Of a stretch of DNA of 44,135 nucleotides, positions 8,330 to 16,683 are shown piece by piece. The DNA comes from Thermodiscus sp. (GTDB lineage Archaea; Thermoproteota; Thermoprotei_A; Sulfolobales; Acidilobaceae). The translations under genes were made by a program, and so were the position numbers. The notes under the pieces were generated by a model. It was given only the letters and a program-made list of their open reading frames with translations, did no database searches and had not been told where the DNA came from. Location: positions 1 through 44,135 of the forward strand of contig WAKH01000045.1 in NCBI GenBank assembly GCA_015523485.1, in the 5' to 3' direction. Position 1 is the stretch's first letter, and each line of letters opens with the position of its first letter.

Positions 8330-9211
8330 TTGCAACAAGTCAAAGGAGACACCTATCTACTAAGAGGCAGCCCATCAACCCTCTTCTACATAGACGAACA
8401 GCAACTATACATGATAGATCCGGGTCATGGCGGGAAGAGAACCAAACAGCTACGAAAAATAGCTAGAAAAGCAAACAAACCCGTAACCATAATCCTAACA
8501 CACTACCACAGCGACCACGTCGAAATACTATCGCGTAACCTAGACTTCAAGTACAAGGCGATCTCATCAATCCTCGACAGACCCGGCATAGAATATACTG
8601 AATACCGTATAGGGATGACCTTCGGTGTCCCCCTAGAATCCTGGAAAGAAGCCCTAATGTTCAAAGCTCCCCCGGTAAAGGTAGATGAAACAATAAAGTG
8701 TGGAGAGAACATAGGGCCCCTACAGACGGTCCATCTACCGGGACATACGCCCGGCCAGATCGGTATCCTTACGCCAGACAAAGTATTCTATGCTGCCGAC
8801 GCGGTATTCGGGGAGAAAGTACTCGAAAACTATCTCGTACCATATCATAGGAATCCGTGTCAGGCACTGGAAACGCTGGAGAAACTCAGGGATCTCGACT
8901 ATGAAATCCTAGTCCCTGGACATGGCCCAGTAGTTGAACGGAGCCAGGCACTGGATCTCATCAACACCAACATTGAAGCACTGAAAAGATTCCTTGACAC
9001 GCTAGTCGAAAAGGCAGGTGAAGGTAGAAGCTTCCAAGATATAGTGGAAGTAATACTAGACGGTAAAACAGCGAGGTCGGCTGGAGAATACATCTTAGTC
9101 GAACAATCGATTAGGGGCGGGCTAATCTGCCTGGCAGGCAAGGGCCTCATAACACTGGATACAAGCTCGTCAATACCATTATGGAAGTCTAGTAATCCAG
9201 GTTCCCAATGA
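8330..9211 (+). CDS. Metallo-beta-lactamase-fold hydrolase
   Basis: A 293-residue MBL-fold enzyme. The zinc motif THYHSDH gives H58, H60, D62 and H63; LPGHTPG near residue 143, AADAV (bridging Asp) and VPGHGP supply the remaining ligands. A helical C-terminal domain of about 80 residues follows. The family includes glyoxalase II-like thioesterases and RNases; the C-terminal part lacks a beta-CASP insertion, so a small-molecule or thioester hydrolase is more likely. TTG start with GGTGA upstream; a TATA-like GCTTAAAAA lies near 8290. The RNA methyltransferase follows after 21 bases, suggesting an operon. Confidence 0.8.
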   Translation: MQQVKGDTYLLRGSPSTLFYIDEQQLYMIDPGHGGKRTKQLRKIARKANKPVTIILTHYHSDHVEILSRNLDFKYKAISSILDRPGIEYTEYRIGMTFGVPLESWKEALMFKAPPVKVDETIKCGENIGPLQTVHLPGHTPGQIGILTPDKVFYAADAVFGEKVLENYLVPYHRNPCQALETLEKLRDLDYEILVPGHGPVVERSQALDLINTNIEALKRFLDTLVEKAGEGRSFQDIVEVILDGKTARSAGEYILVEQSIRGGLICLAGKGLITLDTSSSIPLWKSSNPGSQ

Positions 9212-9232
9212 AAGTCAATTAACGGGTGAAAG

Positions 9233-10423
9233 ATGCTGCTAAAAGGACCCCACAGCTGCGGGACACCACTAAGATATGACAACAGCCTACTAGAGATGAT
9301 CCCTCCCATCCTAGGTGATACCTGTAGGCTAATTCAAAGGCTGACTATGCCCACCAGTAGAGCATATGTAAGGGTAAATACGCTCAAGATCAGCGTGAGG
9401 GAATACCTACGCATCCTAGAAGAGGCAGGATACTCATTTAGTGTTGACGAAGAGATACCAGAGGCCATATGGACCCCTATACAAGGTCCATTCCCCATAA
9501 CGCCTCTAAACAAGAAAGTTATCGCGGACAAAAGGGCCTCTGAAAACGTCATGCTGGGAAGCGACTTATACATCCCTGGCGTGGTAGGAGCGAAAAACGT
9601 TAAGAAAGGGGACAAGGTTACTATAGTTGCTCCAAACGGTATTCCCGTCGCTAATGGGATAGCAATAATAGATTATCATGATGTAATTCAGGTTAAACGT
9701 AGAGCCAAGAGAGGAAGACTTGGATTATTCGTGAAAGTAACCGAGTCATTATATCGGACAGTCAGAGTCGGGGATTTACCTGGTTTTAACGAGGGATACA
9801 TTTATGGTCAAAGCCTATCAAGCATGTACGTCGCACGCCTACTAGATCCTCAGCCCCATGAATGGATAATTGATATAACAGCGGCTCCAGGAGGTAAGAT
9901 AAGTCATGCAGCGCAACTAGCAGGTCCAAAAGCTAGGATAGTAGCTGTAGATAGGCCCAGCAAGGTAGAGAAACTCAAAGAGACTTTTACAAGGCTAGGA
10001 ATGAACTGGATACAAGTCCTAGGAGGAGACTCAAGATATCTCACAGTAGACCATCCGAGCCTAACAGGGAAATTCGATAAGGTCATACTCGACCCTCCAT
10101 GTACCAACCTAGGCGTGATCCCAAAGGTAGTAGACAATAGGAGCCACAGGGACGCAAGGAACCTGGTATCATATCAGTTCCAACTAGCTAAAACTGCCGC
10201 TAAACTCTTGAAAAAAGGAGGAATCCTAGCCTATAGTGTATGTACGCTAACGTATCCTGAGGCAGAGGCGCAAGCTCTGAGGATATCGGAGGAACTAGGA
10301 TTTGAGCCCATTGAGCCTGAATTCAGACCAGTGAGGCCCATTCGGACAAGTTACGGCTATTGGCTATCACCGCTACTCCATGATGTGACAGGATTTTATA
10401 TCAGCCTCCTACGAAAGAAGTAG
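9233..10423 (+). CDS. RNA cytosine-C5 methyltransferase with PUA domain (NSUN6-like)
   Basis: A 396-residue RsmB/NSUN-family S-adenosylmethionine enzyme that makes 5-methylcytosine in RNA. A PUA domain occupies about residues 95-170, inserted before the Rossmann domain, the layout of archaeal NSUN6-like tRNA methyltransferases. Motif I is ITAAPGGK, motif IV is DPPC with C290, and motif VI is YSVCTL with C337; the paired cysteines are the nucleophile and release residue of this class, and both are present. ATG start 21 bases after the hydrolase. tRNA position 72 is the likely target by family, not shown here. Confidence 0.9.
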   Translation: MLLKGPHSCGTPLRYDNSLLEMIPPILGDTCRLIQRLTMPTSRAYVRVNTLKISVREYLRILEEAGYSFSVDEEIPEAIWTPIQGPFPITPLNKKVIADKRASENVMLGSDLYIPGVVGAKNVKKGDKVTIVAPNGIPVANGIAIIDYHDVIQVKRRAKRGRLGLFVKVTESLYRTVRVGDLPGFNEGYIYGQSLSSMYVARLLDPQPHEWIIDITAAPGGKISHAAQLAGPKARIVAVDRPSKVEKLKETFTRLGMNWIQVLGGDSRYLTVDHPSLTGKFDKVILDPPCTNLGVIPKVVDNRSHRDARNLVSYQFQLAKTAAKLLKKGGILAYSVCTLTYPEAEAQALRISEELGFEPIEPEFRPVRPIRTSYGYWLSPLLHDVTGFYISLLRKK

Positions 10424-10425
10424 AT

Positions 10426-10499
10426 GGCCGCTCGGAGCCATCCTCTTACCTCATCCAATGGTCAGGATATGGACAGCTCACCCACTCCTCACTGCGGCC
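10426..10499 (-). ncRNA. Candidate C/D box sRNA
   Basis: On the minus strand, 74 bases are bounded by a six-base-pair terminal stem (GGCCGC with GCGGCC). Inside, in order, are GTGAGGA (C-like, one mismatch), a guide-length segment, CTGA (D', 10465-10462), a five-base spacer, GGATGA (C', 10456-10451), a 15-base guide and CCGA (D-like, 10435-10432) abutting the stem. A TATA box (TATTAAAT) ends 23 bases before the first base, the normal archaeal distance. Together these support a 2'-O-methylation guide RNA. Weak points are the imperfect C and D boxes and the 20-base first guide. It lies between the convergent NSUN and thioesterase genes. Confidence 0.5.
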
Positions 10500-10522
10500 G
10501 TAAAACATACTGTATTATGGAG

Positions 10523-10530
10523 ATTTAATA
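10523..10530 (-). promoter_or_regulatory. TATA box for the 10426-10499 RNA candidate
   Basis: Minus-strand TATTAAAT with an upstream CT-rich element; 22-23 bases separate it from the GG that would begin the RNA at 10499. It lies just downstream of the thioesterase stop, where no protein promoter on this strand is needed. Confidence 0.45.
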
Positions 10531-10539
10531 GAAGTAATC

Positions 10540-10962
10540 CTATTCTCTTTTCCTCGCTCCATGCTTTATGAGCTTCTCAACCAGTTCGTCGGGGACCCTT
10601 ACGGCTTGGAAAGTTTTTGGATCTATTGCGACCGTTACAATTGTGCACTCTGCTGCTAGAGCGTTCAAGTCAAGGTTCATTATCCTGTATTTGTAAGTGA
10701 TGCTTTTCTCGCCTAAGATTATGTCGCGTATCTCAACGCGATACCTGTCGTGGACTCTGAGTGGTGCCTTGAAATCGCAGGAAGCGTGTACTCTAGGGAA
10801 CATTACGTTCCCAGGCTTCCATCTTGCGTTTAGTACGGAGGCGAAGAACTCTTCCTCAGTCTCTTCGCAGAATTTGAATATCGACGAGAAATGTGCTATC
10901 TGTGCTGTATCGGTCTCGTTCCAATATACCCTATCCTCACGGCTATATATTACGTCTCCCAA
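10540..10962 (-). CDS. Hotdog-fold acyl-CoA thioesterase (4HBT/YbgC type)
   Basis: A 140-residue single-domain hotdog protein. The N-terminal WNETDTAQIAHFSSIF segment matches the 4-hydroxybenzoyl-CoA thioesterase/YbgC signature, with D18 in the position of the catalytic aspartate. These enzymes hydrolyse acyl-CoA thioesters. The length is typical. ATG start. It is divergent from the flavoprotein gene at 11104, with the enoyl-CoA hydratase next, so an acyl-CoA role is reasonable, but substrate chain length cannot be inferred. Confidence 0.82.
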   Translation of the reverse strand: MGDVIYSREDRVYWNETDTAQIAHFSSIFKFCEETEEEFFASVLNARWKPGNVMFPRVHASCDFKAPLRVHDRYRVEIRDIILGEKSITYKYRIMNLDLNALAAECTIVTVAIDPKTFQAVRVPDELVEKLIKHGARKRE

Positions 10963-11103
10963 TATAACTCCACCCTGAATACCCCGTTGTCATAGCCGAT
11001 TTTTAGGATTACCACGTAATGGTCCTAACGTATCCTGGTATGAAAATATTTACGAACACGATAGAAGCTAGAAACTATTTCCAATAAGAAACAGGTGTTA
11101 ATA

Positions 11104-12276
11104 ATGAAGACCAGAATAACCATAATAGGGGGAGGAATAGCCGGAGTAGCAGTAGCTAAAACACTCCTCGAGAAAACAGGTGGAGAAGCGGAAATCCAAA
11201 TAATTACAAAAGACAAACACTACACCGCGGGTCCAAGTAGGCCACTCCTATTAACAGGAGAACAGCAACTAGACCGAATAACACGAGGATATGAAGAACT
11301 AATCCTCAGGGGAGTCAAAGTAACCCACGGTTTAGTTACAAAAATTCACCCCGACGAGAGAAAAGTTGAAATCGTCCAGTCCCCTCCATCCAATGAATCA
11401 CGCTCAAACATTGAATACGACATACTAGTGGTAGCACCAGGCGTAGTATATGACGGCTCCTCAATAGAAGGCTACGATCAAGCCAGGGGCAAAATAGCAA
11501 ACGTATACGAGATAGGAAGAGTGCACACCCTGAAACACTGGGTACACTCGATAACCAAAGGACGGATAATAGTATATGCGCCTCCAATGCCATACAGATG
11601 TGCACCAGCACCCAGCGAAATGACCCTACTGATAAACACCATACTAAAAGCGAGGAAAGCGAGAGACAATGTAGAAGTTATACACGTTGATGCAAACGAT
11701 GCCCCACAACCACCTGTGATAGCGAAAGAGATCACAGCATTATTCGAGGAGAACGGGATAAACTTGATAGCTGGGAGGAGGATAATCGAACTCGGAAAGG
11801 ATAAGGTTACACTAGACGATGGAGAGGAGCTAGAATATGACATACTAGCACTACTCGAACCCAACAGAGCCCCAGACTTTGTAATAGAGGCGGGACTAGG
11901 CAGCCAATGGTTTGAAGTAAGATCGCCAGAAAACCTAAGACACGTGAAATACGACGATATACTAGCGGCGGGTGACGTTGCAAAGCTCCCATTCCCCAAA
12001 AACCAAGAAATTGCCTACGAGTCAGCCTTGCACGCAGTGAACAATATTATCGATGAACTCGGAATAGGAGAGCCTGTGAAGGTACAATACGCGTTCCTAG
12101 GCTGGGTCTACGTGGGAAACCCAAAGGGTGAATTACAAACAAAGAGCTTGAAATTCGGCTTAAACTTCACGCAGAAACCACCTAAGCCAACCAAGGATCC
12201 AGAGCCAAAAACAGAATACACTAAGGCAAAGGATGAGTGGGAGCAGGCCTATCTGAAGAGCCTCTTCGGATACTGA
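11104..12276 (+). CDS. FAD-dependent pyridine nucleotide-disulfide oxidoreductase, SQR/NDH-2-like
   Basis: A 390-residue two-dinucleotide-binding-domain flavoprotein. The FAD motif GGGIAG is at residues 9-14, VVAPG near 110-115 and AAGDVAKLPFP near 280 is the second FAD contact. Overall resemblance is to sulfide:quinone oxidoreductase, flavocytochrome c sulfide dehydrogenase and type II NADH dehydrogenase. The only cysteine is C166 in PYRCAPAPSE; canonical SQR needs at least two redox cysteines, so classic sulfide oxidation is doubtful. I prefer ATG 11104 (AGGTG seven bases upstream) over the in-frame GTG at 11095. The C-terminal tail is rich in Lys/Pro. Confidence 0.72.
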   Translation: MKTRITIIGGGIAGVAVAKTLLEKTGGEAEIQIITKDKHYTAGPSRPLLLTGEQQLDRITRGYEELILRGVKVTHGLVTKIHPDERKVEIVQSPPSNESRSNIEYDILVVAPGVVYDGSSIEGYDQARGKIANVYEIGRVHTLKHWVHSITKGRIIVYAPPMPYRCAPAPSEMTLLINTILKARKARDNVEVIHVDANDAPQPPVIAKEITALFEENGINLIAGRRIIELGKDKVTLDDGEELEYDILALLEPNRAPDFVIEAGLGSQWFEVRSPENLRHVKYDDILAAGDVAKLPFPKNQEIAYESALHAVNNIIDELGIGEPVKVQYAFLGWVYVGNPKGELQTKSLKFGLNFTQKPPKPTKDPEPKTEYTKAKDEWEQAYLKSLFGY

Positions 12277-12338
12277 CCCCACTATATACAATTATTATTT
12301 ACCAGAACACTATTCACCACTTTTCCGGTGAGCCTCCT

Positions 12339-13109
12339 TTGGAGAAGTTAGCCAACGGTAGAATCCTGTATGGAGTAGATCCTCCAGCGGCCTATATCGT
12401 GATAAATAGGCCTGAAAAGAGGAATGCGATGACATACGAGATGTGGAGGGCCCTAGCCACCGCATACAAAGAGGCTTGTAGCGATGAAAATGTAAGGGTA
12501 GTAGTGCTTAGGGGAAAGGGAGGAGCCCTATCGGCAGGAGACGACATTAAGGAAATGAGCGAGCTCAAGGGAACAATCGATGCTCGCCGGTTCTTCGATG
12601 CCCTGGAAGAGGCGTTTAAAGCTGTGATGGAGTGCCCCAAGATTACTGTTGCAGTGGTCGATGGCCCCGCTGTCGGTGGAGGAGGAGAGATACTATTAGC
12701 AATGGACTATGTAATCGCAACCCGAAACGCCTACACTGGATTCCCAGAAATACACATTGGCCTCATACCACCAGTCTTATCAACACTAGGCGTGTTCATG
12801 CTTGGCTTAAAGAACGTGAAGAAACTCGCCCTTACAGGCCGCTTCCTAAAGGCCGAGGAGGCACATAGTCTAGGAATATTTGATGAAATAGTAGATGAGG
12901 ATAGAATAGATGAGTCGTTGAAGAAGATAATCGATACGTCCCTAATACTACCAGAGGAGGCCGTAAAGAGCATCAAGAGGTTAATCCTGGCCAGTATTAA
13001 GCCCGCCTACGAGTATGGAATGAGTGAGCTAGTACAGCTTGTAACGACTGAAGAGGCTAAAATGAGAATGAAGATGTTCCTTGAAAAGAAACTGCCTAGA
13101 CCATCATGA
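12339..13109 (+). CDS. Enoyl-CoA hydratase/isomerase (crotonase family)
   Basis: Adds water across 2-enoyl-CoA double bonds or isomerises them. With TTG 12339 as start the protein is 256 residues, the usual crotonase size; GGTGA lies eight bases upstream and CACTATATACAA near 12280 is a TATA-like element. An in-frame GTG at 12237 would add 34 unlike-family residues and overlap the flavoprotein gene, so I reject it. GGALSAGDDI (about residue 60) and AVGGGGE (about 112-118) form the oxyanion hole and first glutamate; GFPEIHIG carries the second glutamate near 137. Both catalytic glutamates are present, favouring hydratase activity. The 3' end overlaps the convergent TIP49 gene by 14 bases. Confidence 0.88.
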   Translation: MEKLANGRILYGVDPPAAYIVINRPEKRNAMTYEMWRALATAYKEACSDENVRVVVLRGKGGALSAGDDIKEMSELKGTIDARRFFDALEEAFKAVMECPKITVAVVDGPAVGGGGEILLAMDYVIATRNAYTGFPEIHIGLIPPVLSTLGVFMLGLKNVKKLALTGRFLKAEEAHSLGIFDEIVDEDRIDESLKKIIDTSLILPEEAVKSIKRLILASIKPAYEYGMSELVQLVTTEEAKMRMKMFLEKKLPRPS

Positions 13110-14451
13110 GATCCTTGTATTTCTCTACGAGGCTCACGCTCTCCTTTAAATCAGCGAATAGCCTCTCCGCCTCCTTTACATCGTCTGGCTCTACGGCTCT
13201 GGCTCCTCTACGCTTAGCAATCATCCATGCGGGATCTAGCAGTTGTAGGGCGTATCTCAGGCTCCTCTTGCTCCCTATCTTGGTTAGCTCTTCTATTGCT
13301 TCCTCGGTTAGTGGGACCTCTAGCTCGTCACTCCTTATCCTGATGATGTCTCTAATCTCATCCTCCGTGTAAGGCCTAGTGGGGATTATTAGGAGCCTGT
13401 CGAGAAGGTCTCTCGGCATGCCATGGGGCGATTCAACATCTGTACCCTTTATCTTCGTGATCCCTCTGTTGGTGGCTAGGATTATGAGTGGCGCGAACTC
13501 GCTCTCCATCGCCTTGGTCAGGAATCCAAAGGCCTCAATGTCTAGAAGGTGTGCATCGTCGATGAAGAGGACTCCTGGAACTAGCTCGGCTTTTCCTTCA
13601 TCGATCATCTTCTTTACTAGTTCATCGGTCTTCTTCCTCACCTCATCGCTGATCTCTCTTTCCCCGCCAAACACTGCAAATAATCCTGTGAATATTGCTC
13701 TCTGTGCAGCTATGCTTAAGTCAACGTCGTGAAGCGTGAATGTCCTAACTACCTGCTTGGTCTTCTCAACGGGTCCCTCGGGAATCTCTACCTCTTGCTC
13801 TACTTCGAGGTCATACAGCTTCTTACCTCTACCCTTTGCTCTACCTAGCTTTTTTACTTCGAGTGTTTCAGCATCTATGACTATCACGTCGCCTTCCCTG
13901 ACTCTGAGCTGGTAGAGCTGTGCTGCAACTTCAGGAGGGACCCTGGTCAGTTCAAGTGAATCATCCTTTGTTTCAAGGACTATTCTAGCTCCTGCGAGTG
14001 TCGGATAAGGGGAGAAGGGAGACCTTTTCCTCACGTATTTTATAGATGCCACCATCCCTTCGAGAACTCTCCTAGTTTCAACTACCCTCACACCTATTGC
14101 TCTCCTAATAGCCTGTAGTAGGACCTCGGTCTTTTTCCTCTCAACACTGTAGATCTCACTGGCATTCATAGCCACGAAAGGAGTATCGGCTCCCAGCTCT
14201 CGAGCAATCGCAATGGCAATAGCCGTCTTACCTGTTCCAGGAGGTCCTGCCAACAGTACACCTTTTCCAGCTAATCTACCCTCCTTAACAAGCTCCACTA
14301 CTATCCCAGCAGCCTCCCTAGCCTCCTCTTGGCCGACTAGTCCCCCTCCTATACGGCGGGCTTTACCGTTCTCGTCTAAGCCTAGACCAGTTATGTGGCT
14401 ATGACTCGAAACCTGTATGGTTTGTGTCGGACCCTTCAACCTAGACTCCAT
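13096..14451 (-). CDS. TIP49/RuvB-like AAA+ ATPase (archaeal Rvb)
   Basis: Homolog of eukaryotic RuvBL1/RuvBL2, hexameric AAA+ ATPases of chromatin remodelling and snoRNP assembly. From ATG 14451 the protein is 451 residues, typical for archaea; HSHITGLGLDE, GLVGQ and GPPGTGKT (69-76, Walker A) follow. The inserted OB domain characteristic of TIP49 spans about 130-260. Walker B reads LFIDDAHLLDIEAFGF near 294, with Asp-Ala where eukaryotic proteins have Glu-Val (DEVH), a notable change at the catalytic position. The frame stays open to 14544, but those 31 extra Tyr/Ser/Pro-rich residues have no counterpart in relatives I know and would cross the divergent permease start. Confidence 0.86.
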   Translation of the reverse strand: MESRLKGPTQTIQVSSHSHITGLGLDENGKARRIGGGLVGQEEAREAAGIVVELVKEGRLAGKGVLLAGPPGTGKTAIAIAIARELGADTPFVAMNASEIYSVERKKTEVLLQAIRRAIGVRVVETRRVLEGMVASIKYVRKRSPFSPYPTLAGARIVLETKDDSLELTRVPPEVAAQLYQLRVREGDVIVIDAETLEVKKLGRAKGRGKKLYDLEVEQEVEIPEGPVEKTKQVVRTFTLHDVDLSIAAQRAIFTGLFAVFGGEREISDEVRKKTDELVKKMIDEGKAELVPGVLFIDDAHLLDIEAFGFLTKAMESEFAPLIILATNRGITKIKGTDVESPHGMPRDLLDRLLIIPTRPYTEDEIRDIIRIRSDELEVPLTEEAIEELTKIGSKRSLRYALQLLDPAWMIAKRRGARAVEPDDVKEAERLFADLKESVSLVEKYKDLMMV

Positions 14452-14527
14452 TCTCCATCGACCCGTGAATTCATTACTGTAAGGATAGGTGGGATATGAA
14501 GATTTTGGGTAATATCCATTATTATAC

Positions 14528-15901
14528 ATGAGGATAACTAACAACCCCTATACGGGATTCAACCAAAACTTATCACCCGGTTCATTTTCCAGCACTAGAG
14601 CAGGGTCAGTGAGTAAGGGCTTAGAAAAACGCCTAGGGACCCTTGAGTTCATCCTCCTGATGTTCTCCATGACCACCTGTTTGCCACTATTCTTCCTTGG
14701 ACCACTAGCCTACCAGCAAGGACTAAGCCTAACACAAGCCATAGTGGCAGCAGCATTAGGAAACGGAATAATCGCTCTAACCATGATCGCGAACGGATGG
14801 CTAGGAGTAAAGGAAAGAATCGACTTCACGGAGCACGCCAAGAAGATATTCGGAGGCCTCCACAAAATCCCAGTGTTCCTAAGGGGATTAGTGGGTGGAT
14901 TATGGTATGGTGTAGAGGCGTTCAACGGCGCACTAGCAATATCACTCATAATACTCTACATCGCAGGAGTGAGAGATGGAATACTCGATAAAGCAATGCT
15001 AATCCTACCAATACTCCTAGCAATCTATGTTGCATCTGCAACCCTTGTCTACAAGAAGGGAATAGTAGCCGTTGGAAAAGCTGCATCGATGGCAGGCCCA
15101 ATCCTACTACTATACTTCGCCTACCTAGCAGTCTCGAATAGAAGCCTGGAACTAGCCTCGTACAGCGTACCAAGCGGTGTAGCTTGGACGAGTGTAGCCT
15201 TCCTAACATACCTAGCGATACAGACGAACTGGTGGGCCACTGTTGCAATCAACATAAGCGATCTAACCAAGTCAGCCAAAAACATAGGTGCAGTGGCAAT
15301 CGGAGTACTCGTTGGAATGCTTGGAGGACAAATAGTAGGGACAGCACTCGGCTACATACTAGCAGTACAGGCAGGGACAGCCCTACCACACGAGATCATC
15401 TTAAACGGGTCGCCTAACGCGGCGATCCTACTAATCGGTCTACTATTCGCCTTCCTAGCACCATGGACCACGGACCTAGCCGCGAACATCCCAGCACTAG
15501 ACGGCCTAGTGAGAGGAGTGTTCAACGTCAAGCCCAAGACAGCCGCCCTAATAGCCGGCGGCCTCGGCTTCATACTAGCACCATGGTACGCGATGGACAA
15601 GGCACAAGACATAGTGAACTATGTGGCTGGATTCGCCAGCAGTTATGGAGTACTTTTAGGACCAATACTTGGAAGCATGTTAGCCTACCTAGCATCAAAG
15701 AAAGTAACAGGGGTCCCTGCATTCACAGCTATGATACTAGGCATACTATCAACATACATATATGCCTACGCTACAGACAGCGTGCAATACTTTACGGTAT
15801 CAAGCGTAAAGATACCATTCCCGCCGGGAATAACAATATACGTTGGCCTTGTAGTAAGCCTATTTCTAGCAATACTCCTCAGCAAGCTCCAACAGAAGTA
15901 A
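14528..15901 (+). CDS. NCS1-family nucleobase/cation symporter (cytosine permease-like)
   Basis: A 457-residue secondary transporter with about twelve membrane spans. The sequence around GGLWYGVEAFNGALA and the later FLAPWTTDLAANIPALDG matches nucleobase:cation symporter 1 proteins that import cytosine, allantoin, hydantoins or purines with protons or sodium. The substrate is not determinable; no pyrimidine or purine catabolic genes adjoin it. The first 28 residues are polar and unlike the family, so GTG 14609 (residue 28, VSKGLEKRLG) may be the true start. Divergent from TIP49. Confidence 0.83.
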   Translation: MRITNNPYTGFNQNLSPGSFSSTRAGSVSKGLEKRLGTLEFILLMFSMTTCLPLFFLGPLAYQQGLSLTQAIVAAALGNGIIALTMIANGWLGVKERIDFTEHAKKIFGGLHKIPVFLRGLVGGLWYGVEAFNGALAISLIILYIAGVRDGILDKAMLILPILLAIYVASATLVYKKGIVAVGKAASMAGPILLLYFAYLAVSNRSLELASYSVPSGVAWTSVAFLTYLAIQTNWWATVAINISDLTKSAKNIGAVAIGVLVGMLGGQIVGTALGYILAVQAGTALPHEIILNGSPNAAILLIGLLFAFLAPWTTDLAANIPALDGLVRGVFNVKPKTAALIAGGLGFILAPWYAMDKAQDIVNYVAGFASSYGVLLGPILGSMLAYLASKKVTGVPAFTAMILGILSTYIYAYATDSVQYFTVSSVKIPFPPGITIYVGLVVSLFLAILLSKLQQK

Positions 15902-15996
15902 ACTCCTAGTAAACCAATCTTTTTCATCTACTCCCTTACCGTCACTCACCTTATAATATCAAGATAGCCTCCTAGTAGTCAACGGGACAGGGGGTA

Positions 15997-16683
15997 TTGG
16001 AGAGGGCTGAACCCATAATTATAGGTCACAGAGCGAATAGCGGGAGGATAGTTCAACTCTACAAGCTAGCTAAAGTGAGGTATGTAGAGATAGACATCAG
16101 ACAGTTAGGTGATGACATACTTGTAGGGCATGGAAGACCTGTAATCAACAGAGCCACTATAATCGGATCGATATGGGCCTGGTTAGACTATAAGCTGTTC
16201 TTCCGCGATCCCTTCCTAAAGGTTAGAACACTTGATGAATGGTTTGATGTTCTAAAGAAGAAGCTTGACGTAAAGGGCATCATTCTAGACCTAAAGAACA
16301 AGATAGACCCCGGGAAGTTAGCGAGTGTTTTGAACAAGCTTGAATTCGAGGGAAGCATATATGTGTCTGTTGAAGATCATAGACAGATACCACTTCTCAA
16401 AGAAAATCTCCCGTCGGCCAAAGTCCTGGCCTCATATAGCATAATGCCAAGAGACATAGTTGAATGCACTTTGATGAGCAAGGCTGACGGTGTAGCGTTA
16501 AGGAAGGATTACGTATCAGCGGATGTAGTACGTGGATTACACGAGTCTGGATTGCTGGTTTTTGCTTGGACGATCAATAGGAGTAATGACGCGGTCAAGG
16601 TCTATAGGGCTGGAGTAGACGGGATCATAACGGATAGGCCGGATATAGTTAGGAAGAGTTTAGGGCTAACCAATCAGTCTTAG
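15997..16683 (+). CDS. Glycerophosphodiester phosphodiesterase
   Basis: A 228-residue GDPD-family TIM barrel that hydrolyses glycerophosphodiesters to an alcohol and glycerol phosphate. H11-R12 (IIIGHRAN), VEIDIRQ, VGHGRP (general-acid His region) and DGIITDRPD near the end are all family features. TTG start with GGGGG upstream. The length is slightly short for UgpQ (about 247). Its last 18 bases overlap the convergent ABC ATPase gene of a Ugp-like importer, reminiscent of ugpQ next to ugpBAEC, though here the genes face each other and are not one operon. Confidence 0.85.
   Translation: MERAEPIIIGHRANSGRIVQLYKLAKVRYVEIDIRQLGDDILVGHGRPVINRATIIGSIWAWLDYKLFFRDPFLKVRTLDEWFDVLKKKLDVKGIILDLKNKIDPGKLASVLNKLEFEGSIYVSVEDHRQIPLLKENLPSAKVLASYSIMPRDIVECTLMSKADGVALRKDYVSADVVRGLHESGLLVFAWTINRSNDAVKVYRAGVDGIITDRPDIVRKSLGLTNQS

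Noticed and set aside
10435-10499. Rho-independent-like terminator for the NSUN gene
   Set aside because: The stem arms are more than 60 bases apart and no T-tract follows on the plus strand; the sRNA reading explains more.
12237-12338. Longer start for the enoyl-CoA hydratase
   Set aside because: It overlaps the flavoprotein gene, adds residues unlike the family and lacks the ribosome site seen before TTG 12339.
14452-14544. N-terminal extension of TIP49
   Set aside because: Tyr/Ser/Pro-rich residues with no counterpart in relatives I know, crossing the start of the divergent permease.
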